From Nitrospirota bacterium (GTDB taxonomy: Bacteria > Nitrospirota > Nitrospiria > JACQBW01): 39,223 nt of DNA. The stretch is from positions 1 to 39,223 of the forward strand of contig JACQBW010000003.1 in the NCBI GenBank assembly GCA_016194305.1. The letters are read 5' to 3'. Within the stretch, counting starts at the first letter, position 1; each line of letters begins with the position of its first letter. The position numbers were made by a program, and so were the translations under genes. Shown in pieces: positions 22,441 to 30,709 of the stretch. The notes beneath the pieces are model-generated. The model did no database searches and was not told where the DNA came from. It was given only the letters and a program-made list of their open reading frames with translations.

Positions 22441-23178
22441 TTACCCCATGAAATGAGGGAGAATGTCTTGCGCCCTTCCTAAAAAGGTATGGTCCATCTC
22501 CCCGGAAATGGGAGTCTTTTCAAGATTAATTTCAACTAAAAATGAACCGTTTCGTTTTGCGATTCCCGCCAGAGAAGCGGCAGGGTGAACGACACCTGAA
22601 GTTCCAATTACAAACATGACATCGGAATGCTGGACCGCGGCGTATGATTTGTCCATGTCGGACGTCTCTAACTGTTCACCGAACCAGACGATATGGGGGC
22701 GCAGGAGTCCACCACATTCCAGACAGGTCGGCAAGAGTCGGATGGGCACATCAAAATTAAATGAAATCCGGTGGCAATGCGTGCATCGGACTTTCCAGAT
22801 ATTACCATGTAGTTCAATAGGATTGGTGCTTCCACCTTTTTCATGAAGTCCGTCGACATTCTGAGTAATCAAATGAAAGCGGGTAAAAGACTTTTCGAGT
22901 TCCGCGACCATGTAGTGGCCTGGATTCGGCTCTTTGGTTGCAATGATTCCGCGACGCCAATCATACCATTCCCAAACCAGTCGAGGATCCCTGGCAAACG
23001 CGGCCTGGGTCGCGAGATCCTCTGCTCGATGATTCTTCCAAAGACCATCTTCACCTCGAAACGTCGGAATTCCACTGTCTGCCGAGATCCCTGAGCCGGT
23101 CAAAACCGTCACTGCATTGGCTGTGGCCAGCCTTTTTTTGGTAATTTCAATCTGTTCTTTCATATCCAAGTTCGACAT
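22441..23178 (-). CDS. cobB: Sir2-family NAD-dependent protein deacylase, class III (desuccinylase-type) signature
   Basis: A 245-residue single-domain sirtuin. It shows LTGSGISADSGIPTFRG (NAD loop), TQNVDGLHEKGG, the catalytic His124 in IELHGNIW, a zinc site of Cys132/135 and Cys152/155, and the C-terminal GTSGVVHPAASL. Residues Tyr72 and Arg75 (WYDWRR) match the Y-x-x-R acyl-pocket pair that in SIRT5 and CobB recognises succinyl- and malonyl-lysine. It is therefore predicted to remove acidic acyl groups as well as acetyl groups, using NAD+. It sits beside the succinyl-CoA-forming genes, a fitting place for an enzyme that reverses lysine succinylation, though that link is inference. It is divergent from the Fe-S/CCG protein with a 37 bp gap. 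Confidence 0.93.
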   Translation of the reverse strand: MSNLDMKEQIEITKKRLATANAVTVLTGSGISADSGIPTFRGEDGLWKNHRAEDLATQAAFARDPRLVWEWYDWRRGIIATKEPNPGHYMVAELEKSFTRFHLITQNVDGLHEKGGSTNPIELHGNIWKVRCTHCHRISFNFDVPIRLLPTCLECGGLLRPHIVWFGEQLETSDMDKSYAAVQHSDVMFVIGTSGVVHPAASLAGIAKRNGSFLVEINLEKTPISGEMDHTFLGRAQDILPHFMG

Positions 23179-23215
23179 TGGTTGAGTCTACTTAAATGTG
23201 GTAAGTTAATTCAAG

Positions 23216-24424
23216 ATGAAACCCTCTTTAAGCACTAAAAACCTTCACGAAACACTTGAATACTGTTATGGTTGTTCACAATGTATTTCGTATTGCCCCT
23301 TTTATCCGGCGACTTTCTCCATTCTCGAGGAGGAGAATCAGAAAAAAATTCCCCTGCTGACTGATCGAATTGATCAGATCATTGATCTTTGCTACGACTG
23401 CAAACTCTGCAGCACCTCTTGTTCATTTGATAAAGACCTTCCACACGATGTGTTGCTCGTCAAGTCGGAACATTTCCAGGAGCAGGGGAGGTCATTTCTA
23501 AAATGGATGTTTGCCCATGTCGAGAAGGTTCAAAAATGGGGAGCGACCTTTGCGGACCTTTCTAATTTTATTCTTAATAATGCGCCGATTCGATTTCTTC
23601 TGGAAAAGATAGTAGGTCTCCACAAAAAAAGAATCATGCCCAGATTTTATCGCCAGACCTTCTTGAAATGGTTTATCCGCCACGAGAAGGAGAGACCTCT
23701 CGTTCGTTCCAGTAGGAAGGTCGCCTATTTTTATGGATGCTTTACGAATTACCACCGTCCAAGTGAAGGAATCTCGGCAATCAAAATTCTTGAAAAAAAC
23801 GGAATCGAAGTGGTTGTTCCCGAGCAGGTCTGCTGCGGTCTTCCCCAGGTTTCGGAGGGAGATCTGACGGGCATCGAAAAATACGATGAAAATCTTTCTC
23901 ACCTGATCCCATGGATCGAGAAGGGGTATGATATCGTTGTAACCTCTGTTCCCTGCAGTCTAACGATCAAGAAGGAATTTCCCAAGCATGCGGAATCCCT
24001 GCTCGCTGGAAAAGTCGCTGCTCATACGTATGATATCAGCGAATATCTGATGAAGCTTCATCGGGAAGGGGAACTGATTTCGCCTGATCAACCGGTTCAC
24101 GAAAAGGTCGCTTACCATGTCGCCTGTCATTTGAAAGCGCAAGAGATGGGATATCCGGCTTACGATTTGTTGAAATTGGTGCCGGGACTCACTCGCAGTA
24201 TTATCGATCGGGGTTGCTGTGGTCTGGCTGGAACCATGGGGTATCACAAGGAAGGTTTTGATCTCGCCCAGAAAATCGGAGAAAAGATGATTAACGGGAT
24301 CTCCGAAGAAAACCCGACCCTGGCCGCCAGCGATTGTCCAAAATGCAATATTCAGATAAAACAGGGAACGGGGATCGAGGCACTTCATCCTCTCGAAATC
24401 TTCATAAAAGGATACAAAAAATGA
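23216..24424 (+). CDS. Fe-S protein with two CCG domains (GlpC / HdrD / TfrB-like)
   Basis: A 402-residue soluble protein. The N-terminus has two [4Fe-4S] motifs, CYGCSQCISYCPFYP (Cys17/20/23/27) and CYDCKLCSTSC (Cys59/62/65/69). Then come two cysteine-rich CCG domains: GCFTNYHRP...VCCGLPQ...VPCSL and ACHLKAQEMG...GCCGLAG...CPKC. This is the layout of GlpC, HdrD and the B subunit of archaeal thiol:fumarate reductase. CCG domains carry non-cubane [4Fe-4S] clusters that handle thiol/disulfide chemistry, or they act as electron relays. Given the nearby soluble-type frdA and Fe-S pair, a role as an additional fumarate-reductase subunit is reasonable, but it is on a separate transcript about 4 kb from frdA. 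No lactate or glycerol-phosphate genes are adjacent. The start is the ATG at 23216. Confidence 0.85.
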   Translation: MKPSLSTKNLHETLEYCYGCSQCISYCPFYPATFSILEEENQKKIPLLTDRIDQIIDLCYDCKLCSTSCSFDKDLPHDVLLVKSEHFQEQGRSFLKWMFAHVEKVQKWGATFADLSNFILNNAPIRFLLEKIVGLHKKRIMPRFYRQTFLKWFIRHEKERPLVRSSRKVAYFYGCFTNYHRPSEGISAIKILEKNGIEVVVPEQVCCGLPQVSEGDLTGIEKYDENLSHLIPWIEKGYDIVVTSVPCSLTIKKEFPKHAESLLAGKVAAHTYDISEYLMKLHREGELISPDQPVHEKVAYHVACHLKAQEMGYPAYDLLKLVPGLTRSIIDRGCCGLAGTMGYHKEGFDLAQKIGEKMINGISEENPTLAASDCPKCNIQIKQGTGIEALHPLEIFIKGYKK

Positions 24425-24511
24425 TTACCTTCGAGAAACAAGGAACGGGAGAAGTTCAAATTTACTGGTGTTGATGGAAGGGAAGATTTTCCTTTTGTTA
24501 GGCCGAAATAA
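24421..24511 (+). pseudogene. Possible short decayed reading frame after the CCG protein
   Basis: An ATG at 24421 overlaps the upstream stop (ATGA), as in coupled genes, and encodes MITFEKQGTGEVQIYWC before a stop at 24472-24474. In another frame the text continues VDGREDFPFVRPK to a stop at 24509-24511. Removing one base near 24469 would give a 30-codon frame. It may be a tiny gene with a frameshift, or chance. Confidence 0.25.
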
Positions 24512-24728
24512 TTGAAAAATTAAAATTATAAAGTTAAATATTAAGGAATAATTCTATCTTATTGGATTTCTGCATTATTATTGATAGAAAATAAGGTTAA
24601 CAAACTAGTTGAGTAACTTTCCACTGAAATAGGTGTTAAATAAAGTGCCAGGCAATATTTAAGGGGCTTTTCAATTCAGAGTTTTCTATTATATAGAATA
24701 GAGTAAATATCTGATTCTGAGGTAAATA
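24512..24728. other. AT-rich intergenic stretch, nothing recognised
   Basis: About 217 bp of strongly AT-rich sequence before the outer-membrane protein gene. It probably contains that gene's promoter, but no -35/-10 pair stands out. The sequence composition shifts here relative to the rTCA cluster. Confidence 0.5.
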
Positions 24729-25460
24729 ATGAAAAACTTCTTGGTTATGAATATCACCGCTTTAATTCTCATATCAATAGTATCGAAAGCGGAAGCGAGA
24801 TATGGACCATATCTAAGTTTGGATTTAGAAGGAAACAGTCGAAGAGTAGAAGAAAATTGTATTCAATGCATTGATCCAAATACTGGTTTGCCTGCATTGA
24901 AATTTTATGGGAATGGAGATTCGACACGGTTATTAGCCAGATTAGGAATGGATCTCCGCCCACTAGATATTTATTTAACGTTTGGAGGTTCTACTCTTAC
25001 CGTAAATGAATTTGACGGTTATCACGGACAACTGGCTCCGACATTTGGCGGTGGTATAAAAATTAGAATGTATGAATCGACGTCATATGAACATTTCAAT
25101 ATATTTATTAATCCAGATATAATCTATTTTAAGTCGAGCGATACTATTCAGTTTATATCTCAGTCATTGGGTGTTATAACGGAATCGCATGATGTTTCCT
25201 GGACAGAATATGGGGTTAAAGTGGGGGGATCTGCCAGATATGACTTTATGGAGCCATATGCGGGAATCTCTGTATCATTCCTAGACGGTGAAGAATCAGG
25301 TCCCGTTTTTGGAACAGCAGATTTCAAGGAGAGAGATAATCTAGGTTTCTTTCTTGGAGCGAACTATTATTTTGATCCTACCGGTCAAGCGTCCCTATAT
25401 GGTGAAATCGGGGGCGGGGACAATGGATACGTTAAGGTGGGGATTAAAACGAGATTTTGA
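24729..25460 (+). CDS. Outer-membrane beta-barrel protein (OmpA/OmpW-like fold, unassigned)
   Basis: A 243-residue protein with an N-terminal signal peptide (FLVMNITALILISIVSKAEA, cleavage likely after AEA). It then has alternating amphipathic strands with glycine/aromatic turns (GPYLSLDLEG, LARLGMDLRPLDIYLTFGG, YGVKVGGSARYDF, LGFFLGANYYF) and ends GYVKVGIKTRF, a terminal aromatic residue typical of outer-membrane barrels. A CIQC pair after the signal region might form a disulfide or metal site. About eight to ten strands are expected. Codon use is AT-rich compared with the rTCA genes. It is followed by a lipoprotein gene whose ATG lies 20 bp downstream. The family is not recognised beyond porin-like. 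Confidence 0.75.
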   Translation: MKNFLVMNITALILISIVSKAEARYGPYLSLDLEGNSRRVEENCIQCIDPNTGLPALKFYGNGDSTRLLARLGMDLRPLDIYLTFGGSTLTVNEFDGYHGQLAPTFGGGIKIRMYESTSYEHFNIFINPDIIYFKSSDTIQFISQSLGVITESHDVSWTEYGVKVGGSARYDFMEPYAGISVSFLDGEESGPVFGTADFKERDNLGFFLGANYYFDPTGQASLYGEIGGGDNGYVKVGIKTRF

Positions 25461-25480
25461 GTGATGTAAGGGGTATACCC

Positions 25481-25774
25481 ATGAAATCGATGACCTCGAT
25501 CCAGAGATTCAAAATGCTTTTGGCTGGGGTTCTGCTTTTCCTGATATCGGGCACTCTTTTCGCATGTGTCCCGGCCCATACGAGTCTCTTGTTCGATTAT
25601 CGTTACCCGCCTCGGCCCTATCCGTATTACTACGACCATTATTATTACGGACCCTACTATTATTATCCAGATTACTATGGATATTATAGTCCCTTCTACT
25701 ATCCCCGATATCGAAGTTATCCGTATGTCGTACCGGCTCCTCCTTCATCAGGACGCGGACGGACAGTTCGCTAG
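25481..25774 (+). CDS. Tyr/Pro-rich small lipoprotein
   Basis: A 97-residue protein from the ATG at 25481, which has AAGGGG 7 nt upstream; an in-frame TTG at 25457 that overlaps the previous stop is less likely. A signal peptide (FKMLLAGVLLFLISGTLFAC) ends in a lipobox L-F-A-C, so the mature protein is lipidated on Cys. The mature part is dominated by Tyr and Pro (YYYDHYYYGPYYYYPDYYGY) with a basic Arg/Gly tail. Such Y-rich envelope lipoproteins are often poorly conserved and of unknown function. It probably shares a transcript with the barrel protein. Confidence 0.7.
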   Translation: MKSMTSIQRFKMLLAGVLLFLISGTLFACVPAHTSLLFDYRYPPRPYPYYYDHYYYGPYYYYPDYYGYYSPFYYPRYRSYPYVVPAPPSSGRGRTVR

Positions 25775-25815
25775 GAAATTTCGTTTTTTGATAAAGACTC
25801 GTTAGTCCATTGAGT

Positions 25816-26769
25816 CTAAAATTCGACGAAGGGACCCATTTTTCGATATTTCTCGTATCGGAGGGAGGTTCTTTTATCAGGGGAGATACTTTCAAGTACA
25901 GTCAGGTGGGAATCGATACATTTTGCACAGGTTTCGGCCATTTCTTTTGGGTTTCTATGAGCACCCCCAAGTGGTTCCAGGAGAATGACATCGATTACCT
26001 TTGCCGCGTAAAGTTCCTGTGCAGTCATTTTGAGCGCTTCAGTCGCTTCTTTTGTTTTTCCGCTCTCTTTCCATAGAATTGCGGCGCATCCTTCCGGTGA
26101 AATCACCGAATAGACGGAATGCTCAAGCATAATAATCCGGTCGGCCACACCGAGCGCCAAGGCGCCGCCGCTGCCCCCTTCGCCGATAATGATCGAAATC
26201 ACAGGTACAGAAAGGCGTGACATTTCAAAAAGATTTCTTGCGATCGCTTCCGACTGACCTCTTTCTTCAGCGCCTATTCCGGGGTAGGCTCCCGGGGTAT
26301 CCACCATAGAGATAATGGGAAAATTAAATTTATCGGCTAACCGCATTAACCTGAGTGCCTTTCTGTAACCCTCCGGGTTAGCCATTCCAAAGTTTCTCTG
26401 TACCCTCTCCTTTAAGGTTTTTCCTTTTTGATTGCCGAGATAAACGACCGATCTTCCCTTGAATTTGGCAAGACCTCCGACGATTGACTGGTCATCCGCG
26501 CTAAGACGGTCCCCATGAAGTTCCATTGGTTGTTCGAATATGACCTTGATGTAGTCGGAAAAGGTGGGGCGCTGGTTATGTCGTGCGACCTGAACCTTTT
26601 GCCAGGGGGTTAATCTGGAATAAATCTCAAAGAGGAGTTGATTGAATTTTTTCTGGAGTTTTGCGACCTCTTCCTGGATTTTAAGGTCAGGGGAAGGGGT
26701 TTCTTTAAGTTGGTTGATTCTCAGTTCAATGTCCTGAAGGGGCTTTTCAAAGTCTAGAAAATCGGTCAT
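25816..26769 (-). CDS. accA: Acetyl-CoA carboxylase carboxyltransferase subunit alpha
   Basis: A 317-residue protein (family ~319). The N-terminal helical part (DFEKPLQDIELRINQLKE) precedes the crotonase-like domain, with HGDRLSADDQSIVGGLA, VDTPGAYPGIGAEERGQSEA, the oxyanion region GEGGSGGALALGVAD and SPEGCAAILWK. With AccD it transfers the carboxyl group from carboxybiotin to acetyl-CoA, forming malonyl-CoA for fatty acid synthesis. The start at 26769 overlaps the dnaE stop (26766-26769, ATGA), so it is co-translated with dnaE, an arrangement also seen in several other bacteria. Nothing looks truncated. Confidence 0.97.
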   Translation of the reverse strand: MTDFLDFEKPLQDIELRINQLKETPSPDLKIQEEVAKLQKKFNQLLFEIYSRLTPWQKVQVARHNQRPTFSDYIKVIFEQPMELHGDRLSADDQSIVGGLAKFKGRSVVYLGNQKGKTLKERVQRNFGMANPEGYRKALRLMRLADKFNFPIISMVDTPGAYPGIGAEERGQSEAIARNLFEMSRLSVPVISIIIGEGGSGGALALGVADRIIMLEHSVYSVISPEGCAAILWKESGKTKEATEALKMTAQELYAAKVIDVILLEPLGGAHRNPKEMAETCAKCIDSHLTVLESISPDKRTSLRYEKYRKMGPFVEF

Positions 26770-29700
26770 GCTGTTTCCTGTACATTGATAATATTGACGT
26801 TTTCCCTCCCGAAAATGTCAGAAAGTTCCGAAAGGGAAGTTTCTGAGAGCTGAAGTGAAAAAGAACTCGCTAACGACATATAATATTCTTTTTTGCCCGG
26901 AGTTACCAGTTTTAAAAATACGGGAGCTTCACCCGGATATTTTGTTAACAATCCCTTAAGGTTGGAAATGTCCCCCTCGTCTCGCTGATCGGTATCGATT
27001 AGAATCTCAATCTTGGGTATTTTCTTAGGAAGATTTTGCAATTTTTCAATTTTCGTCAGTTTTAATTTGACCCCCTTTTCCCCTTTGTCTACCACCCCGG
27101 AAAAAATCAGAGGATGTTCCGTTTCAAGCAGATGAGAGGTCGTAAGGTAAAGATCGGGGAAGATGACCGCTTCTATTGTTCCGGCCAGGTCTTCAATTTT
27201 CAGAACGGCCATAGAATCTCCGCGTTTGGTTTTCATGATTTTCTTACTGCTAATTAGCCCCGCCATTCGAACCTCTTCGCTGTCATTTTTCTCTTCTATG
27301 GCCGCGATATCCGAAAGATAATACCGCTTCAATTCGGATTCAAACCGTACCAGCGGGTGACTTGAAATATAAAATCCAAGCGATTCTTTTTCGTTTTTAA
27401 GGAGTGTGGCTTCGTCCCATTCCGACGTCTCCGGAAGATTGCTTTCCGAATCCGTTTTTTCTGCAGACTCGTCGGGAGCGAACGAAAATAACCGTTCCTG
27501 GCCTGCTTCTTCTTCCTTCTGAAAGAGACTCCCATCTTCCATTGCTTTTTCCAATACGGCCATCTGTTGAGCCCGGTTCCCCTTCAAATTTGATAATGCG
27601 CCCCCTTTGATGAGACCTTCAAAGACCCTTTTATTGACCTTGCGAAGATCCACTCGTTTGCACAGATTAAAAATCGAACGAAATGGCCCGTCAGCAATCC
27701 GATTGGCAATAATGACCTCAATGGCCGCTTCGCCGACATTTTTAATGGCGGCAAGGCCAAAACGGATCCCTTCATCCGTGATTGTGAATCGGCTTCGACT
27801 TTCATTAATATCGGGAGGAAGGATCTTAATTCCCATCGCCTTGCATTCCGAAAAGTATTGAACGATTTTATCCGGGTTTCCCATTTCGCTTGATAGGAGG
27901 GCGACCATAAAAGGGATTGGAAAGTGCGTTTTCAAATAGGCGGTCTGGTAAGTAATCAACGCATATGCCGCGCTATGAGATTTGTTAAAGCCGTATCCTG
28001 CGAAATAGGCCATCAAGTCAAATATTTTTTCAGCCTTTTTCTCCGGAATTTTATTTTTCTTTGCTCCTTCAATAAAAATTGTCTTCTGTTTTTCCATCTC
28101 CTCGGGAAGCTTTTTCCCCATGGCTCGCCGAAGAAGATCGGCGTCTCCCAGGCTAAAACCGGCCAGGACGTTAGCAATCTTCATCACCTGTTCTTGATAA
28201 ACAATGACGCCATAGGTCTCTTTTAATATCTCTTCGAGGAGGGGATGCTCATAAGCAATTTTGGTCTTTCCTCGCTTACGTTTAATAAAGTCATCCAACA
28301 TGCCGCTCTGAATCGGTCCAGGACGATAAAGCGCCAAAAGGGCAATAAGGTCTTCAAATCGCTCCGGATGCATTTTGGTCATCAGATCGACCATACCACG
28401 GCTTTCAAGCTGGAAAATTCCGAGTGTATTTCCTTTACAGAGAAGCTCAAAAGTGGCGGGATCATTGGTTGGAATCGTCGAAATATCGAAAGGCTGACTT
28501 TTTTGAATGATCTTCTCCGCCTCCCGGATTACGGTTAAGGTTCTCAGACCGAGAAAATCAAATTTCACCAGCCCGATCTTCTCGATGTCACCCATTGAAA
28601 ACTGGGTGACAATTTCATCATGGGTGCCTCGGTAAAGGGGAACATGCTCGATGAGCGGCTTGTCTGAAATAACGATACCGGCGGCATGCGTTGAGGCGTG
28701 GCGGGCAAGACCTTCGATCGACTGCGCCCGGGTCATCAATTCGTTAACCTTCGGGTCGCTTGTCATCAATTCTTTAATTTTAGGTTCCTGTTCAAGTGCC
28801 TTTTCAAGTGTGATATTCAGTTCGTTTGGTATAAGTTTGGCCACTTTATCGACCTCGGCATAGGGGATATCCAGCACCCTTCCCACATCCCGGATCGAAC
28901 CTTTGGCCGCCATGGTCCCAAAGGTGATAATTTGAGCGACATGGTCGGATCCATATTTATTGACGACATATTGAATCACAGCCTCTCTCCCGTCGACGCA
29001 AAAATCCATGTCGATATCCGGCATGGAAACCCGCTCCGGATTCAAGAAGCGCTCGAAAATCAATCCATATTCGAGGGGATCGATATCGGTAATCTTGACC
29101 GCATAAGCCACCAGACTCCCCGCCGCGGAGCCTCTACCCGGTCCGACCGGGATCCGGTGAGTCCGGGCGTAGTTAATGATGTCCCAGACGATTAATAGAT
29201 ATCCGGCATACCCCATCTTGCTCAACATCGCGAGCTCATCTTCCAATCGTTTTTTATAGACCGGATGGAGAGCGAAATCGACTTTTTTCAGACGCTCTTC
29301 CAGGCCGTGATGGGCCAGTTCGGAAAGATAGGCATCTCTCGACAGCTCATTCGGAACCTGGTACTGGGGGAGGTAGGTGTTTCCGGAAATCAATTTTACT
29401 TTGCCTGCGCACCGTTCAGAAATCAGGAGCGTGTTGGAAACGGCTTCGGGAGTTTCTTTAAACAAGAGCGCCATCTCATCGCCCGATTTAAAATAAAGTT
29501 GATTGCTTTCCGAAGCGAGGTGATTTTTTTGGTGGAGCGTTCTGCCGCTGGCCAGACAATGAAGGATCTCAAGTGACAGGGCGTCTTCCTGTCTGAGGTA
29601 GTGGCAATTGTTTGAGGCGGCAAGTGGTATGGATGCGGTTCTTCCCAGTTTAATCAACTCCTCATTAATTTTCTTTTGTTCAAAAAGGCCGTTATCGCAA

Positions 29701-30230
29701 AGCTCGAGATAAAAATTCTCTTTTCCGAGAATTTCCTGGTATTCGCGGGCCGCTTCATGGGCTAGTTCAACCTGCCCGCGCTCCAGCAGATACGGAATTT
29801 CACCCTTGGAGGCACCCGACAGGGCGATCAGTCCTTTTGAGTTTTCGGAAAGCAGAGCTTTGTCGATTCTCGGTTTGAAATAAAACCCTTCCATGTGGGC
29901 CAGCGAAACCAGCTTCAAGAGATTTTGATATCCGGCCTGATTTTCCGCGAGTAAAATTAAATTATAGTAGGGGGCAGTGAGGTTTGAATTTTCTTTTGTC
30001 ATTCTGCTTTTTGGTGCTACGAACAACTCGCATCCAATAATCGGTTGAATTCCCTTTTTTAAAGCGGCCTTATAAAATTCAACCGTTCCAAAAAGATTGG
30101 CGTAGTCGGTGATTGCGACTGCCGGCATTTCGTATTCCGCAGCAAGATCAATTAAGGGTTCAATCTGGATCGAAGCCTCTAGGAGGGAATACATGGTATG
30201 AAGGTGAAGGTGAACGAACGGCGTAGTCAT
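26766..30230 (-). CDS. dnaE: DNA polymerase III alpha subunit
   Basis: A 1154-residue protein, the usual DnaE1 length (E. coli 1160). The N-terminal PHP domain starts FVHLHLHTMYSLLEASIQI; the polymerase core shows GRGSAAGSLVAYA and the catalytic PDIDMDFCVDGR acids; RHASTHAAGIVIS and GAKKNKIPEKKAEKIFDLM belong to the fingers/finger-loop region. The C-terminal OB domain (about 950-1030, VRMAGLISSKKIMKTKRG) binds ssDNA. It is the replicative polymerase. Its start, ATG at 30228-30230, lacks an obvious ribosome site. Upstream lies a palindromic region and, beyond it, the divergent polysaccharide locus. accA follows with an ATGA overlap. Confidence 0.97.
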   Translation of the reverse strand: MTTPFVHLHLHTMYSLLEASIQIEPLIDLAAEYEMPAVAITDYANLFGTVEFYKAALKKGIQPIIGCELFVAPKSRMTKENSNLTAPYYNLILLAENQAGYQNLLKLVSLAHMEGFYFKPRIDKALLSENSKGLIALSGASKGEIPYLLERGQVELAHEAAREYQEILGKENFYLELCDNGLFEQKKINEELIKLGRTASIPLAASNNCHYLRQEDALSLEILHCLASGRTLHQKNHLASESNQLYFKSGDEMALLFKETPEAVSNTLLISERCAGKVKLISGNTYLPQYQVPNELSRDAYLSELAHHGLEERLKKVDFALHPVYKKRLEDELAMLSKMGYAGYLLIVWDIINYARTHRIPVGPGRGSAAGSLVAYAVKITDIDPLEYGLIFERFLNPERVSMPDIDMDFCVDGREAVIQYVVNKYGSDHVAQIITFGTMAAKGSIRDVGRVLDIPYAEVDKVAKLIPNELNITLEKALEQEPKIKELMTSDPKVNELMTRAQSIEGLARHASTHAAGIVISDKPLIEHVPLYRGTHDEIVTQFSMGDIEKIGLVKFDFLGLRTLTVIREAEKIIQKSQPFDISTIPTNDPATFELLCKGNTLGIFQLESRGMVDLMTKMHPERFEDLIALLALYRPGPIQSGMLDDFIKRKRGKTKIAYEHPLLEEILKETYGVIVYQEQVMKIANVLAGFSLGDADLLRRAMGKKLPEEMEKQKTIFIEGAKKNKIPEKKAEKIFDLMAYFAGYGFNKSHSAAYALITYQTAYLKTHFPIPFMVALLSSEMGNPDKIVQYFSECKAMGIKILPPDINESRSRFTITDEGIRFGLAAIKNVGEAAIEVIIANRIADGPFRSIFNLCKRVDLRKVNKRVFEGLIKGGALSNLKGNRAQQMAVLEKAMEDGSLFQKEEEAGQERLFSFAPDESAEKTDSESNLPETSEWDEATLLKNEKESLGFYISSHPLVRFESELKRYYLSDIAAIEEKNDSEEVRMAGLISSKKIMKTKRGDSMAVLKIEDLAGTIEAVIFPDLYLTTSHLLETEHPLIFSGVVDKGEKGVKLKLTKIEKLQNLPKKIPKIEILIDTDQRDEGDISNLKGLLTKYPGEAPVFLKLVTPGKKEYYMSLASSFSLQLSETSLSELSDIFGRENVNIINVQETA

Positions 30231-30236
30231 TGAAAT

Positions 30237-30350
30237 GAAAACCAGTTGAATTGTTTATTTGCTAATTTGTTTTTCTGGCAAAATTTGCGAATTGATGAAT
30301 TTGTTTTTGTGTTGATGACTTTAACAACTCAACAATTCAACTTTGTTTTC
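30237..30350. repeat. Long inverted repeat between dnaE and the polysaccharide locus
   Basis: Arms at about 30237-30265 (containing AGTTGAATTGTT) and 30321-30350 (containing AACAATTCAACT) are complementary over about 29 positions with one bulge and a few mismatches, around a ~55 nt AT-rich loop. The architecture (long arms, unrelated loop) echoes the five-copy family, but the core is different. It lies just upstream of dnaE (minus) and of the wzx promoter repeat (plus). Confidence 0.7.
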
Positions 30351-30365
30351 TGATTCTATCGGTTC

Positions 30366-30460
30366 CAAAAAAGTCGGTCAAGCCCTTTAACGTTGTTGTA
30401 ATGGAAGATTATTTTAAGTAGAATAAACTGATTTCAGTTTCATAGATCCAAGTGTTCTCC
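30366..30460 (+). promoter_or_regulatory. Duplicated promoter region, copy A (upstream of IS remnant and wzx)
   Basis: This ~95 bp stretch is about 75% identical to 33477-33575. It contains -35 TTGTAA (30396-30401), a 17 nt spacer and -10 TAGAAT (30419-30424), with the same spacing in the other copy. Just downstream of the -10 is a palindrome, AAACTGA-TT-TCAGTTT, near the expected transcription start, a possible operator. Confidence 0.6.
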
Positions 30461-30485
30461 CCCCTGAAATTAGCGCCACTTGAAA

Positions 30486-30698
30486 ATGGAGTCTCCCGGC
30501 GAGTCAACAACTCTGAAACAATCCGAGTCCGGAGCAAAAATTAGGCAATTCTGACGGCAGGATGGTATGTCAGATACCACGTTTTTTAATTTCAAAGAAA
30601 AATTCGGTGGTTTAGAGGTGTCACAAGTGGTGAGATCAAAGAGTCCGGAAGATAGAAACCGCCGCCTCAAACAGACTATCGCTGACCAGAAGCGGTAA
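30486..30698 (+). pseudogene. Remnant of an IS3-family transposase orfA
   Basis: Read in the plus frame ending at 30698, the text gives ...LKQSESGAKIRQF(stop)RQDG, then MSDTTFFNFKEKFGGLEVS, then QVVRSKSPEDRNRRLKQTIA and DQKR(stop). This follows the IS3 OrfA pattern (helix-turn-helix 'LCRKHGxSDATFYNWKxKFGGxEVS', then 'xRLKxLEDENRRLKxLVAD'). The in-frame TGA sits where IS3 OrfA has the conserved Cys codon. The region upstream of the helix-turn-helix is degenerate and the orfB integrase part is absent. It lies between promoter copy A and wzx. Confidence 0.75.
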
Positions 30699-30709
30699 GA
30701 TTTTTTTGA

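Noticed and set aside
25457-25480. TTG start extending the Tyr-rich lipoprotein by 8 residues
   Set aside because: The ATG at 25481 has a good AAGGGG site and gives a normal lipoprotein signal peptide.
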